A stretch of 64,000 nt of DNA from Cafeteria roenbergensis. Taxonomy: Eukaryota; Sar; Bigyra; Bicosoecida; Cafeteriaceae. The notes under the pieces were generated by a model, which ran no database searches, was not told where the DNA came from, and was given only the letters and a program-made list of their open reading frames with translations. Shown here piece by piece: positions 1 to 13,277 of this stretch (within the stretch, counting starts at the first letter, position 1; each line of letters opens with the position of its first letter). A program made the position numbers and the translations under genes. The stretch is from the NCBI GenBank assembly GCA_008330645.1, contig VLTN01000035.1, forward strand, positions 310,001 through 374,000, in the 5' to 3' direction.

Positions 1-1542
1 CACACCGAAGAGCCTCTCACGAGTGCGGATTGCGGGCTGGCCCCACGCAGCCGGCGGCGCACGCGGCGGCTCGCCAGCGCCGCCAGTGCCACCCGCAGAA
101 GCATCCCCTGCCGCATCCGACCGCGCGCCACTCCTCCGGGGCGCGGGAGCACCCGCTGAGAGCAGAGCCTGCAGAGCCGCCTGCTTCTCGTCCCGCTCCT
201 TCAGAGCATCGGCAGCGGCCTCCCGCGCGCTCTCCGCGCGGCGCTGCAGCTCCGAGGCGGCCCATTGCGGCGAAGCCACGCACGCGCGGGAGAACGCCGC
301 GGCCGGCTCCATCACCCACGGCGGCCTCGCGAGAAGGCCACCGGGCCCTGAAAGAGTGCAAGGGCGGCCGCGAGGTGCGGCCGGGCACCTCGCCGTGACG
401 GCAGACCCGCTCTCTCCGCGGGCGGCTGCGCTGGCGGGGCCTCCACCGCCCGCCCGGTTCCCCGAGGCAGCCGCAGCCGCAGCCGCAGCCGCAGCCGCAG
501 CCGCAGCCAGAGCAGCCGCGCGGGTGAGGAGCGGGACAACAACGCCCCCCTCCCTGGCCCGGATAGCCAGGCGGAACGGCAGCCACGGCCTGCGGGCCGG
601 AGCGACCCGGCCGAAGTCCAGTGAGGACATGGAGCCAACCGACCCTGCCCAGGGGCTGGCGCTGGAGCTGGGGTTGCTGTCGCTTCTGCTCGCGGCCTCA
701 GCGGGGCGGCGCACGGGGTGGGCTGCAGAGGCGCCACGGCCTCTCCCGCGGTCGCCGCCTCGGCCAGCGGCGCCGCGCCTGCCCGCGGCCCGGCCTTGGG
801 CGGAAGGATTGAACGGCGACCGTGCTGCCTGGGCTCTGGCCGTCGCTTCGGTCACGCTGCCCTTGAGCGCGGTGTGGACAACGAGGCTCCCAGCTGCCGA
901 GCTGGCCGTGCCGGCCAAGGCGCGTGCTGCTCCTGCCACCGACAGGCAGACCTGGGGGCCGGAGAAGGGGCAGCCGGGACCCGACTGGGCTGGGAGGGGC
1001 AGCGACGCTGCCACCGTCGGCGGCAGGGGCGGGGGCGAGGGCGTGGCGCCTGCCTTGGTTGGCGCCGCTGCGGCATCCGCGACCGCTTGAAGCCGACGGG
1101 AGAATCCGCAGGCCGAGTGGGGCAGCGCGTACGACAGCGCCCAGAAGGGAGTCATGCAACCTTGGGTCGGGCACTTGATCGACAGGCGGTCGATTGCCGT
1201 CGCGGCTGCTGTGGCGGCTGGCGGCGCCTCGCCGCGACCGTCGAGAACGGAAAATGCGTAGCCCACGAGGCTGAGGAACTCGTACACCTGGAGCTCCCGC
1301 GTGATCATGGGCACCCGCGGGGCCTCGAGCTCGATGGGGCAGTGGATCTGCTCCTCGTCCTCGCACACGAGCAGCTCCATCCAAAGCGACCTCCGGCTGG
1401 GGCGGGATGCGGGATCAGCGAGGGGAACATCCGCCTCTGCTCCTGCCCGGGGCCAAAGCACAAACCGGTTCCTGCGGCACCAGCGGCACGTAAACAGCAG
1501 GCATGCTGCCGCGTGATTCCGGGGAGGCCTTGCTGTGCTGGC
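1..1542 (-). CDS. Unidentified gene, 3' end cut by the left window edge
   Basis: On the minus strand the frame is open without a stop from 1542 to base 1, about 514 codons, so the gene leaves the window. The first in-frame ATG is at 1380 (MELLVCEDEE). Upstream of it the same frame reads a Cys-rich stretch (C-LFT-C-RW-C) at about 1500-1465, so the exon probably starts before that ATG. Residues after the ATG look like a folded domain (PRVPMITRELQVYEF, then IKCPTQGC), not low complexity. Further on there is an Ala-rich tract (GCTGCG repeats, 466-508) and an Arg/Glu/Ala-rich stretch like a coiled coil (about 250-120). Another zinc-like cluster, C-PS-C-SER-C-PA-C, lies on the same strand at about 1830-1790 and may be an upstream exon. 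The zinc pairs vaguely recall dynactin p62 (DCTN4), but I could not establish this. Function unknown; exon structure unresolved. Confidence 0.45.
466..508. repeat. GCAGCC hexanucleotide repeat
   Basis: Near-perfect tandem repeat of GCAGCC. Read on the minus strand it encodes a run of alanines inside the partial left-edge gene. Confidence 0.8.
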
Positions 1543-2060
1543 TCAGGGGCGCCCTCGCAGCTGGCATCGCCCACACAACAAGCCCCTCACCCCGCACTCG
1601 ACCGCGCAGACACAGCGACTGGCCCAGAACGGCGGGTCCCTGCGTCGCGGACCCGCCCCCTTCCCCGCATGCGAGGAGACCGCGTGGCCATCAAGGCCGG
1701 GGCTGTGACCGTCCGAGCTCGCCGTGCTGTGACGCACCCCCGCCACCTCAAGCAGAGCCCCGCGACGCGCTGGCGCTGCCTCGAAGCATTCGCGCCCGCA
1801 CGCGGGGCACCGCTCACTGCAGCTTGGGCACAGCGACGCAGCTGCCAACGGGCTGCCTGCCTCGGTCGCTTGCTCCGCGATGCCAGCAGCCAGCCGACGT
1901 GCTGCCCTTGCAAACACAATGAATGCGCCGCGCACAACTAGGCACTGGCCGGGGCAGGCCGCAGAGCGCGCTCGAGTGGCCGTTCGAGGAGCAAGGCTTG
2001 GCAAGCTGCTGGTAGCTGGATTTGAACGCAGGGGCGAAGGGCACGTAGGGGCGGCAAGCT
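1543..2060. other. Interval between CSN3 and the left-edge gene
   Basis: About 520 bp between the CSN3 stop and the open frame of the left-edge gene, both on the minus strand. It should hold the promoter and probably the first exon(s) of the left-edge gene. A minus-strand reading at about 1915-1745 gives a non-repetitive stretch with a C-PS-C-SER-C-PA-C cluster. I could not place its start codon or splice sites. Confidence 0.35.
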
Positions 2061-4227
2061 TCACATGTCCAGCGTGGAGCGCCGCATCGCCTCGGCCACA
2101 TCAGCGTCAGCCCCCCCAGCAGCGGCGGCCATGGCGCCAGAGCGCCCGGCCTCTGCGCTGACTCGACCGCGGGCCCGCATCGTTGCGTGCTTGACGCAAT
2201 CGGGCGAGAGGACGACGTCTCTCTCGCGGGTGGCAATGGCATCGGCAAGCGCTGCAGCGGCGCCGACGAGCGACTCCACGCGTTTGACGAGCATCGCGGG
2301 ATCAGCAGTGGCGTCGTCGTCGAGGAAGCTGACGACGCCCCGCTCCTGGTCAATCGATGCGCGAAGCGTGCCTGCCCGAACCAGGTCGAACACGAGCGCC
2401 TCGGCGTCTGCGGCGCTGCCGAGACCCAGTTTCTCGGCCTGCAAGCAGCAGGGCAGGCGGGGGGAAGGGGGCTCGGGTTGAAACACAACAGACTCTGGAG
2501 ATCACGGCGCAACTCAGCGGTGCCGGCTGGTCAAGCTCGCAGCAACGGCGCCGACAGCAGCAACGATGCCCGCAGCCATGGCACCGAAGGCACGCAAGCT
2601 CAGGGCCGCGCAAGACTGCCCGCGGACAGCGGTTCCAGCCAAAGAGACCCCCCCCCCCCCCCACTCCCCCTCGCCGCCCCCCAACGCGTCGACTCACGAT
2701 TTCCGCCGTGGTGATGGTCACGAACGTGCTGGTGAGGCCCAGGATGACTCGGGCCTGCTGGGCGCGGTGCAGCTGCGCGGCGAGTCCGGTGAGGCTGCTT
2801 GCTGCGAGCGCCTCCTCCTCCGCCTTGAGGGCTTCGGCCAGCGCTGCAAGTGCGAAACACGCGCCAGGGGGGGCGGGGGGTGGGGGGGGATCAAGCGCAG
2901 GGCACGGCCAGGGGTGCGAAGCAGGGGGCGCGCCGCACGGCTGGGAGCAACGGTGGGAGCGGGGCCGGGACGGAGGCCGCGAAGCTCACCGGTGGGATTC
3001 AAGGTCACAAAGGCCTCGGCGATGCGAGTGAAGGGCCTGACGTCGTCGGCGAGGCTGCGAGCCATGCCCTGCGACGCCGCGACAGGCATGGAGGGCGGCT
3101 TGCCTGCAGCCATGAGGCTGCAGAGGATGCGCCAGCGCTCCGCCGCCATGGCCACGGCGCTGAGGGCGGCAGAGGGCGTCACGAGCACCATGGAGAAGGA
3201 GTCCGTGGCCTTGCTCCACTTCTTGAGCGCGGCATAGGCCACCCCCGCGTAGTAGTAGAAGCAAAGCACGTCCTCCACCTGGCAGCCGCTGGCCGCGGGC
3301 AAGACCTCGAAGATGTCGCTGTCGGCCATGGCACACACCTCGCGGTAGTGCTTGCCGTCGCAGCCGAGCATGGCCGCCACGGCGTGGCATGCAGTCAGGC
3401 AGTGGGGGTTCGGGGCTGTGGCCTCCGCGGCGCGGGTGATAGCACGCATCGCGGCAGAGGCGGCGCCCAACGACCTGGCGTGCTGCCCCAGCGCGCGAGC
3501 GATGGAGGCAACTGCGGCGCGATCGCACCCAAACACACAGCCCAGAGCGCACAAAGCGAGGTGGAGGGCTTGCTGCCATCGCTTGGGGCGGGCCAGGCGC
3601 GAGGGCGACGACGCACGGCGGTCGAGTCAACTGCGCTCACCGAATGCCGGCACTGCCCGGAGCTGGCGACGATCGCCCTCGGAGAAGAGCGAGAGCGCGA
3701 AGCGGACGAAGAGAGCGGTGTGGCCTTGCCTGTGGAGGATGGGCTCCGCTGTGTACCTGCGTTTGAGGGGCAGTCCAGCGAGATGGAGATGGACTGAGGT
3801 GTGGTGGTGATTCTGCTGGAACATCGCTCCACTGCCAAGGGGCGCCTCGCGGCCGCAGGCAGGCGAGCCCCGGAACGCGCGAGCGACACCAGATGGTATG
3901 CCCAGCTCGGCTTGGCGAAGGGTACCGGCCAAGGGGCCCGAGCGCGAGCAACGAGTTCCACGGCACTGCGGCTGCGGCTCACAAGATGCACGCGTACGAC
4001 GCAGTATGCTCCGGCAGCGAGATTGCCTCGCCCAGGACCACAACGGCGCCGCTGCCTACCCTGCTGATGGACTCCAGGGTCGCCTTGTGGGCCAGCATAC
4101 CGGCGTACCGGTGCAAATCGCGAAGATCGGCTTGTGCCATGCGCGAGACCGTGTCCAGGAACTGCCGGCCATTCTCCGTTCTGGGGTTCACTGGGTCCAG
4201 CTTGATCTCCCCGGCATCGCTCGCCAT
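2061..4227 (-). CDS. CSN3: COP9 signalosome complex subunit 3
   Basis: Subunit of the COP9 signalosome, the PCI-type complex that removes NEDD8 from cullin-RING ligases. Proposed exons: 4227-3983, 3756-3641, 3568-2990, 2843-2698, 2438-2061, giving 487 residues (human CSN3 has 423). Recognisable pieces in family order are HTALFVRFALSLF in exon 2, the conserved VEDVLCFYYYAGVAYAALK in exon 3 (human has FLCYYYYGGMIYTGLK), AEAFVTLNP at the end of exon 3, the PCI helix QARVILGLTSTFVTI in exon 4, and the winged-helix strand ASIDQERGVVSF in exon 5. All four introns start GTGAG. The exon 3 acceptor is provisional: the only one that keeps frame ends AAG rather than CAG. The ATG is the first in frame and opens MASDAGEIKLD. 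The gene is divergent from the SET-MYND gene, with 116 bp between start codons. Confidence 0.9.
2648..2662. repeat. Poly-C/G homopolymer in a CSN3 intron
   Basis: Fifteen C in a row on the plus strand, inside the last CSN3 intron. Such a tract is likely to vary in length and is prone to sequencing error. Confidence 0.8.
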
Positions 4228-4343
4228 GGTCCCTGCGCGGCCGCGGGCGGTGGCGGCCAAGGAGGCAGCTGGCCGACTCGCGAGTTTTTTCCTGCGCTCG
4301 GCTGGGCTCTGCCCGCACGACGCACACTTGTTGCCAAGGCGGC
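4228..4343. promoter_or_regulatory. Bidirectional promoter gap, CSN3 / SET-MYND
   Basis: The start codons of CSN3 (minus, 4227) and the SET-MYND gene (plus, 4344) are only 116 bp apart. Both 5' UTRs and any core promoters must lie in this space. No TATA box is evident; there is one run of T at about 4285. Confidence 0.5.
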
Positions 4344-6010
4344 ATGCGCGCTGCTCCTGCTGGCCCGGTCGCAGGCGGGCAATGCGGCTTCGACTTGGCC
4401 GGGCTCGCACGCGTGGAGGCGGGCCCGCGCGGTCGGTCTGTTCTCGCTCAGCGGTCGCTTGCCCCGGGCCAAGTGGTGCTGCGCTGCGTGCCCGCGGCCT
4501 GGCGGCCACTGGAGGGCCCGATCTCGCGGTGCGCATTGTGCTTGGGGCGGGCTGCATCGACCTGCTCGCGCTGCAAGACCGCCAAGTACTGCTCGAGGGA
4601 CTGCCAGCGCGCCGACTGGCCCACGCACAGGACTGAGTGTGGCGCCTCGGGCAAGGCCGAGGCCCATCTCGACACAGGTGAGAGCGCGCCGTGCTCCCCG
4701 GCGCACCCCTCGGGCGCTGCTTGCGGCCGCCAATGTTGTCCGCATGCTGCCAGCCCGGCCCTGCTCGCGAGAGCACGCCCTGCGCCCGGCAACCCGCAGT
4801 GAGTCTCTTTGCGCGGCTGCTGCACGCGAAGCGCGGCCTGCAGGCGAGCGGTGTGTCGAGGGAAACCTACCAGCACAATTGGGGGGACGTCTCGCGGATG
4901 CATTGGCGGGAGCGAGCGGCGGACGACGCTGCCAGCGTTGCTGCGGCTGCCGGGGCTGCCGGGCTCGTAGACCGCGGCCGAGACGGTGCAAGTGCCGGGG
5001 CTGGGTGCCAAACCAATAATTTGGCGAGGCCGACTCGTGAGGTGCGCTTCACGCGGTCAGAGGTCGTCTCTGCGGCCAAGTCGCTGACCTGCAACGACTT
5101 TGCAGTGGCTGGTCGACTGCTGCAGCCGCTTGCCCGGGCAATCGCGCCGGCAGCAGCCCTCCTCAACCACTCCTGCTGCGGAAACTGCGCCGTTGTGTCG
5201 GGGCTTCGCCCGGGTGGCCCGCCGACCCTGCGGGTAGTCGTGCTGCGCCGCGTGGCAAGCGGCGAGGAGCTCTGCCACTCGTACGTGCCGGCGGACACGC
5301 CGGTGAACCAGCGACGCGAGGCGCTCCTGGACCGCTACGGGTTCGCATGCGACTGCAATCTGTGCCAGGTCCAGTGCAAGGGCGCTGGGGAGGGCGCTGA
5401 TGCGGCGGCGCGCCTCGTCGAGGCAGGGTGGCCGGCCACAGCGTGGTCAGCGACGCCGGCGGCATCCGGGCGCAGCGTGGAGGGCCTGGCCGCGGTGCTG
5501 ACCGCGCTGGACTCCGCCACTTCAGAGGCGGCGAGCGAGTCCGCAGCGCCGAGGGGCTTGGCCCCGGCGGCAGCTGCCGGCTTGCTTGCGGCCGTGCAGA
5601 CTGGGCGCGTTGGCCTCGTGCGCAGCGGCGGGCCTGCCGCGAGCGAGGGTGGCACAGCGGACGGGGCGGCGCTCTCCGAGGCCCTGGCTGCGTGTGCTGC
5701 CGCAGAAGCTGCCTGCGGGGCGAGGAAGGACGCGTGCGGAGGCTGGCTCGGCCTCGAGCTGACCAACCGCCGCCGGCTCGTCGTGGAGGAGGCGCTGGCG
5801 GCTGGCGACCTGGCCCTGGCCCTCGCTGCGGCCGCGCTCGTGGCCGCGCGAGAGATGTGCGTGCTGCCATTGGCCCACCCTTCGTGCGTGGTTCGGCTCG
5901 CAGTGCTGGCAGGGCTCTGCCAGGCCGCAGGGCACGAGAGCGCTGGCCTCGCCGCCGCTACAGGGGCCCTCGCTTGCACAGTTTTCGGCCCCGAGCACGG
6001 GCTTGTGTGA
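4344..6010 (+). CDS. SET-MYND (SMYD-like) lysine methyltransferase
   Basis: Likely protein-lysine methyltransferase of the SMYD family, with a SET domain interrupted by a MYND zinc finger. Exons 4344-4677 and 4800-6010 give 514 residues. The split SET N-terminal strand (RGRSVLAQRSLAPGQ) is followed by a complete MYND finger at about residues 63-99 (CALC, CSRC, YCSRDCQ, HRTEC). In exon 2 are the SET core motif LNHSCCGN, GEELCHSY and the post-SET Cys cluster YGFACDCNLC. These are the AdoMet- and zinc-binding elements, so the enzyme looks intact. The remaining ~200 residues are Ala-rich and helical, where SMYD proteins carry a TPR-like C-terminal domain. The intron (GTGAGA...CAG) splits a codon and joins the two frames exactly. 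It ends 524 bp from the convergent helicase gene. Substrate unknown. Confidence 0.88.
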
Positions 6011-6534
6011 CCGCTTCAGCGACGTGTGGCTTGACGGCTGTGAAAAAAATGGCTGCAGCCGCCAAGTACGGGCGCAGTGACTTGCATGCAGAGCGCTGCG
6101 GGGACCGGGCAGTGAAGAATTGTGCAGAACGAATTGAGCGGCAAACAGGGGTGCACACACCCAGAAAGCGAGAGAGAGAGAGAGAGCAAGCGAGCGAGCG
6201 CGCTCAGGGGCCCGCTGGCGGGTGGCACGCTGTGCACTCGCACGGAGCCGATGCAGGCCCCTCCTGGCATCGAGCGCGAGCTCAGCTGCCGCAAAAGGGC
6301 GCCGCCGTGCCTCGCGGGGGGTGCGGGAGGGCGTGGGGGCTGGAGGACGGCAGGGCGCGGGAAAGCGAGAGGATTGCAAGGGCGAGGGGTGGTGACACGA
6401 AGGACGGGTAGGCACGTCATGAAGCCAGAAGCCGCAGCCAAGGCGGCATCGGAACGGTGTGAGGGCCGGAGGGATGGCGGCGACCCCTCGGCAGGGCCGC
6501 GGCGGCGAAACGCGGCGCGCGGTGCTCCCGGGGC
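6011..6534. other. Convergent intergenic spacer with a GA repeat
   Basis: 3' regions of the SET-MYND gene (plus) and the DHX15 gene (minus). It holds a (GA)n microsatellite at about 6170-6186 grading into GAGC repeats. No supported gene was seen. Confidence 0.6.
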
Positions 6535-9225
<2,691 letters not shown>

Positions 9226-9250
9226 TCACGCAAAAAAGGCTCCGCCTCGC

Positions 9251-10390
9251 TCAAGCGCGCCCGCGCCCCTCAGCATCAGCAACGCCTGCGTCTTGCAAGA
9301 CAAGCTCGACGGCATCCTTGATCCCGTCCTTCACGTGCCGCCCGGGGTCGTTTTTGTCGTTTTCGCCCTGGGAGAAGATGCCGGTGCGCACGAGCACCGA
9401 CTGCCAGGGGCCGCCAGCGCTGTTGGCCCCACGAATGTCCGACGTCGGGTTGTCTCCGACCATGTAGATGGAGCGGAAGGGCGGGACCTCGGCGTCCTCG
9501 CCGCCGTACACAGCGTGGCTCTCGTGGGCGCTGGCCTCCTCGGCGCTCTCCTGCCCCCTCGCTGCCAGGACGTGGTCCCGGCGCCTCGCCAGGCTGTAGC
9601 GCGCAAAGTCAAACGTCGCCTTGGTGGGCTTCCCCACAAGCTCGGCCCGGAGGGGCGACCCCACGACCTTGTGGAACATGTGCGAGATGACCTCGAGGAA
9701 GGCCCCGCTGGCCAGGCGCGGCGCGGAGTGCCTGCCAGCAAAGACGAGGTCGGGGTTGGCGTGGAAGAAGGGGATGGTCTGCTTGCCGGCCGGGCCGCCG
9801 GGCGCCGCAACGAGGCAGTCGAGGGTGATCTGCACGTCCGGCGCCCAGTGGACGGGGTCGTGCACGACGAAGACGGCCTCCACAGGCCGCTCCTCGAGGC
9901 TTGGCTGCAGTGGCCGGTGCTTCCAGTCGATGAACGGGTACCTGGAGGGGTCGTCCTCGGCGATGTCCTGCACGGTGACAATGTCCTCGAACCCGTACGA
10001 GCGCATCACGCCCACGACGTCCCTGCAGCCCAGGATGAGCACGCGCTTTTTGCCAAAATCGGGAACCTTGGCCCTGAAGGGCGTGTGGCAGCACACCATC
10101 TGGGACGGCTCGATTTCGTACCCGATGAGCTCGGACACCTCGCGGGCCTTGACATCCTCCGTGACCCCTCCCCCGTTCGTGACACAGATCCAGGGCACCC
10201 CGCCTGCGTCCAGCCGGGCCAGGGACTCGGCGGCGTGCGGCAGCGCCTCGTTGCCGCGGATGAGCACGCCGTCAATGTCGAATGCCACTGCCACGCCCGG
10301 GTCGGCCTGCGCCGCCAACCTGGTCCCGCTGAGGGCGCGCGCGAGCGGCCGCGCTCGCATCGCGCTTACTCCGCGGCGCAGTGCAAACAT
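9251..10390 (-). CDS. HAD-superfamily hydrolase, HDHD5/CECR5-like, probably mitochondrial
   Basis: Single-exon gene, 379 residues. HAD motif I is FDIDGVLIRG (catalytic Asp38 and Asp40), motif II lies in WICVTNGGG, and motif IV is MVGDNPTSDIRGAN near the C-terminus. The size and the combination of these motifs fit the class IIA HAD family that contains human HDHD5 (CECR5). The chosen start, MFALRRGVSAMRARPLARAL, gives an N-terminus rich in Arg and free of acids, like a mitochondrial presequence; the frame also extends upstream. Substrate is unknown for most members, so no reaction is asserted beyond phosphate-ester hydrolysis. It lies on the same strand as DHX15, with about 250 bp between its stop and the DHX15 start. 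Confidence 0.85.
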   Translation of the reverse strand: MFALRRGVSAMRARPLARALSGTRLAAQADPGVAVAFDIDGVLIRGNEALPHAAESLARLDAGGVPWICVTNGGGVTEDVKAREVSELIGYEIEPSQMVCCHTPFRAKVPDFGKKRVLILGCRDVVGVMRSYGFEDIVTVQDIAEDDPSRYPFIDWKHRPLQPSLEERPVEAVFVVHDPVHWAPDVQITLDCLVAAPGGPAGKQTIPFFHANPDLVFAGRHSAPRLASGAFLEVISHMFHKVVGSPLRAELVGKPTKATFDFARYSLARRRDHVLAARGQESAEEASAHESHAVYGGEDAEVPPFRSIYMVGDNPTSDIRGANSAGGPWQSVLVRTGIFSQGENDKNDPGRHVKDGIKDAVELVLQDAGVADAEGRGRA

Positions 10391-10718
10391 GCCTCCGCTC
10401 GAGCCACGCGCTCGCGAGCGAGTGGCGCAGCGGGCGGGCGCTCGGAGAGGGGGGGCTCGCTGCGGGCTCTGCCGCGCCGAGGTGACGAAAACGTCCCCCC
10501 GCGCGGCCCCGCGCAAGGCGCACGGCCACGCAAAGCGGGAGCCGCGCAAAGCGCTCGCTAGGAAGTGCGGGCTGACAGGCGGGGCAGCAGCTGCTTCGAG
10601 GAGCAAAGGAACAAAGAGAACATGAAGCGCCATCATCACTCAGCCAATAAACACACGCCCGCACTCCGCTTGTGTTTGGGTGTCGCATGCACCCACGCAG
10701 CGTGAAGCACCTGCGAGC
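10391..10718. other. Spacer upstream of the HDHD5-like gene
   Basis: Holds the presumed promoter of the HDHD5-like gene and the 3' region of the SulP gene. The HAD frame remains open in part of it, so a longer N-terminus is possible. Nothing else was recognised. Confidence 0.4.
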
Positions 10719-12975
10719 TCAGGCATGGAACTGCGCCTGAGCTTGCTCATGCAGGGGGGGGTCTGGATCCACAGGCCCGTCCTCGACGCGGCACTCGGGC
10801 CTGGCAGGCGGGTCAGGGGACACCCGCTCCAACTCGTAGTCGAAACTCTGCACCAGGTGGTCTGCCTTGGACACGAGGGTGAAGGATTGGAGGCCCATGC
10901 GCTTGAGCACCACTCGCTTTCCCGCCTTGTGGTATCGCTGCGCAATGACCCCAAGCACGTGCATGCCACTGTAGTCTCGGATGGTGGCCTCGTCCATTCG
11001 AATCTCGATAAGCTTGGGGTCAGCCTCCACGACGGAGGGCGAGAAGAAACGCGCGAAATCCATGGTGGAGGCGAAGAACAGGTCACCTCGAACCACGTAC
11101 ACGCGCTTGAGGCCCTCGAGGGGAGGCTCCTCGGCTGCAGTGAGGGGTGCAGGCGCCGCAGCGCCGGCTCCTTGCGCCGCCAGGGCGGTGGTGCCCAGCA
11201 CCGACGGCGGATCTGCCCCTGCACCCAGACTGCTGCAAGCAACGCTGATGGACGCCAGCGCGTCCGGCGGGGACCTTTTGGCGTCCAGGCCCTGCGGCGG
11301 CTCGGCCGGCGAGGTCAGCTCAGAGGCACTGGCGTCGCACGTGGCTCGCTCTGCGAGTCCGGGGCCCGGAGGCAGGGCGCTGGCGCACGCTGCGGCTGTC
11401 GGGAGTTCGTCCCCCGGCTCCAGGGGCACAAGCTCGGAAGCGATGCGGACCTCCTTGCCCCGGCTCCAGGCATAGTCAATCGCTGAAATGGCAGTACCGA
11501 TCATCACGGCGGTGAAGAGGTCCACCGTAACAGTGAGCACCGTTGTGGTCACCATGACAAGAGCGTCGATGCGCCGAACCTTCCTCCTGAGGCCGAGGCA
11601 GGACCGGGCCCGCTCCGGGAGCACCGCCGCGAGAGCGATCAAGGGCATGGACCAGTCAAACGTAGCCCAGCACACGACCGCCATGATGGCCACCAGCGCC
11701 GACGTAGGGATGATGGCCACAACTCCCGACGCAGCCAGAATGACAAGGAGCAGAGCCGCCGCGGCCACCACTCCAGAAATCCGATACCGCCCGTTCGCGC
11801 CGTTGCTGCATGCCATAACGGTCGCTGCGGCAGCGGTTCAGGGAGTGGGAAACCACACGACGGAAGAGCAGCGTTGCAGGTGTGCACGAGACCGCGTCCC
11901 GTCGCGTGCGCTGGCAGCGGAGCGCGCGGCATCGGAGCGCGTCTCAGGACTCACGGCCGATCGTTGCGCCGCCACCCATGGTGCCGAGAAGACCGCTCAG
12001 CAGGTTCCCGAGGCCCAGAGCGAAGATCTGCCGGCTGGGCAGAGGGTTGTCAGTGCCCGTCATGTCGTTGGCCACCTCCATGGTCACGACGGCTTCGACC
12101 ATGCACGCAGCAGCCGCAATGAACGCGGGCTGCCACACCTCGCCGAGCACCTCGAGAGTGAGAGGCGGCAGGATCGCCGCGTACTGAGGGTCGAGCCAGA
12201 AGAGCAGCGGAAAGCCGCCGTTGACGTTGCCGAGGTCCGACACCACCGGAGTTCGGTGACCGGCCGCCGCCCGCACCACGCCGAACTCCAGCGCCATGGC
12301 CACGAAGATTCCCACAAGCGGAGGTGGCAGAGTTTTTCCCACCGCGGGGATGAAGGGCCACACCACCATCGACAGGAGCGCGATGGCGACGAGGAACAGC
12401 TGCCACAGGATGGTAGTGCTGTCGTTGAACTCTTCGGTTTGCGGAACGTAGAACGCTCGGATCTGCCCGATGGCCATGACAATCGCAAGCCCGCACACGA
12501 AGCCGATCATCACGGGGCGAGTGACCAGCCTGACGAAGCGCGTGAGCGACAGGGCCGCCGCGATGAACTGGAAAATCGCGGCCCCGATGACAATGTAGAA
12601 CAGGTAGCCCACCCCCAGCCGGGCCACGTAGGGCGCAATCACGGCCGCGCGCACGCCCGTGGCGCCGTTGATCATTGCCGGGCGGCTTCCGACCAGGCTC
12701 ATCGTCAGCCCGATGATCCATGCGGCATGGAGTCCAAGGAGCGGCCCCACTCCGGCGATGAAAGCAAATGCAATCGAGTCGCTGACCTGGGCGAACGCCA
12801 CTGTCAGGCCCGCCAGCACTTCGCGCAAGACCTGTCGCGCATCTCCCACGTACACGCTGGGGTGGTAGGGCATGAGGTGGTAGCCAGCCGTGCCCCACCC
12901 CGGGAACACGCAGCATCTGCGCCGCCGACCAGAGTCCGCGTCCCGTCGCGTGCGCTGGCTGGCGGCGGCTGCCAT
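10719..12975 (-). CDS. SulP/SLC26-family anion transporter with STAS domain
   Basis: Membrane transporter of the SulP/SLC26 family (sulfate, bicarbonate or other anions). Exons 12975-11955 and 11824-10719 give 708 residues. The transmembrane part is in family order: YHPSVYVGDARQ, GLTVAFAQVSDSIAFAFIAGV, NGATGVRAAV, then hydrophobic helices. The intron (GTGAGT...CAG) splits a codon inside the conserved GGGATIGP motif and restores ACSNGANGRYRISG exactly. The C-terminus carries a STAS domain (YVVRGDLFFAS, IRDYSGMHVLG) after a long Pro/Ala-rich insert. Family members work as dimers and STAS controls trafficking or activity. The start is uncertain: ATG at 12975 gives an Arg-rich leader, and the ATG at 12873 (MPYHPSVY) is equally possible. 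It diverges from COX11. Confidence 0.88.
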
Positions 12976-13277
12976 TCTGCCGGGACAGAGGCGGTGCGGG
13001 CGCGCGCCGGCAGCCGGGCGCCAGGCCGGGACGCAGCGCAGTGTTGGGCGCGAGTGCCTTTCCCTTTGGGAGGGGGCTGGGCGACTGGCCTCTCTATGAG
13101 CAACTGCGGAGCATCGAAAGGCGTCCGGACAACCCTGCGCAGAGTTGCGGAGAACTTTGCGCTCCATGTGTTTGCCGAGCAAATATTGCGGCGCCCGACG
13201 CGGCAACCGGCGACGCTGTTGGCACACCTCGCCAGCGAGGGAGCCCGAGGTTGCCAGCGCCTTGAGGCTTGACTGCT
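12976..13277. promoter_or_regulatory. Divergent intergenic region, SulP / COX11
   Basis: About 300 bp between the SulP start (minus) and the COX11 start (plus). It should contain both promoters. No TATA-like motif was seen. Confidence 0.4.

Noticed and set aside
23-1090. 355-codon plus-strand frame at the left edge
   Set aside because: Low-complexity Ala/Pro/Arg with no folded segment; the minus-strand frame reads a domain-like sequence over the same bases.
1981-2040. Possible tRNA B-box (GTTCAAATCC on the minus strand)
   Set aside because: The flanking bases do not form a T-arm or an acceptor stem, and no A-box lies at a suitable distance.
10719-12975. SulP gene as recent bacterial transfer
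   Set aside because: It has a typical GTGAG intron and the same base composition as its neighbours; STAS-bearing SulP proteins are widespread in eukaryotes.
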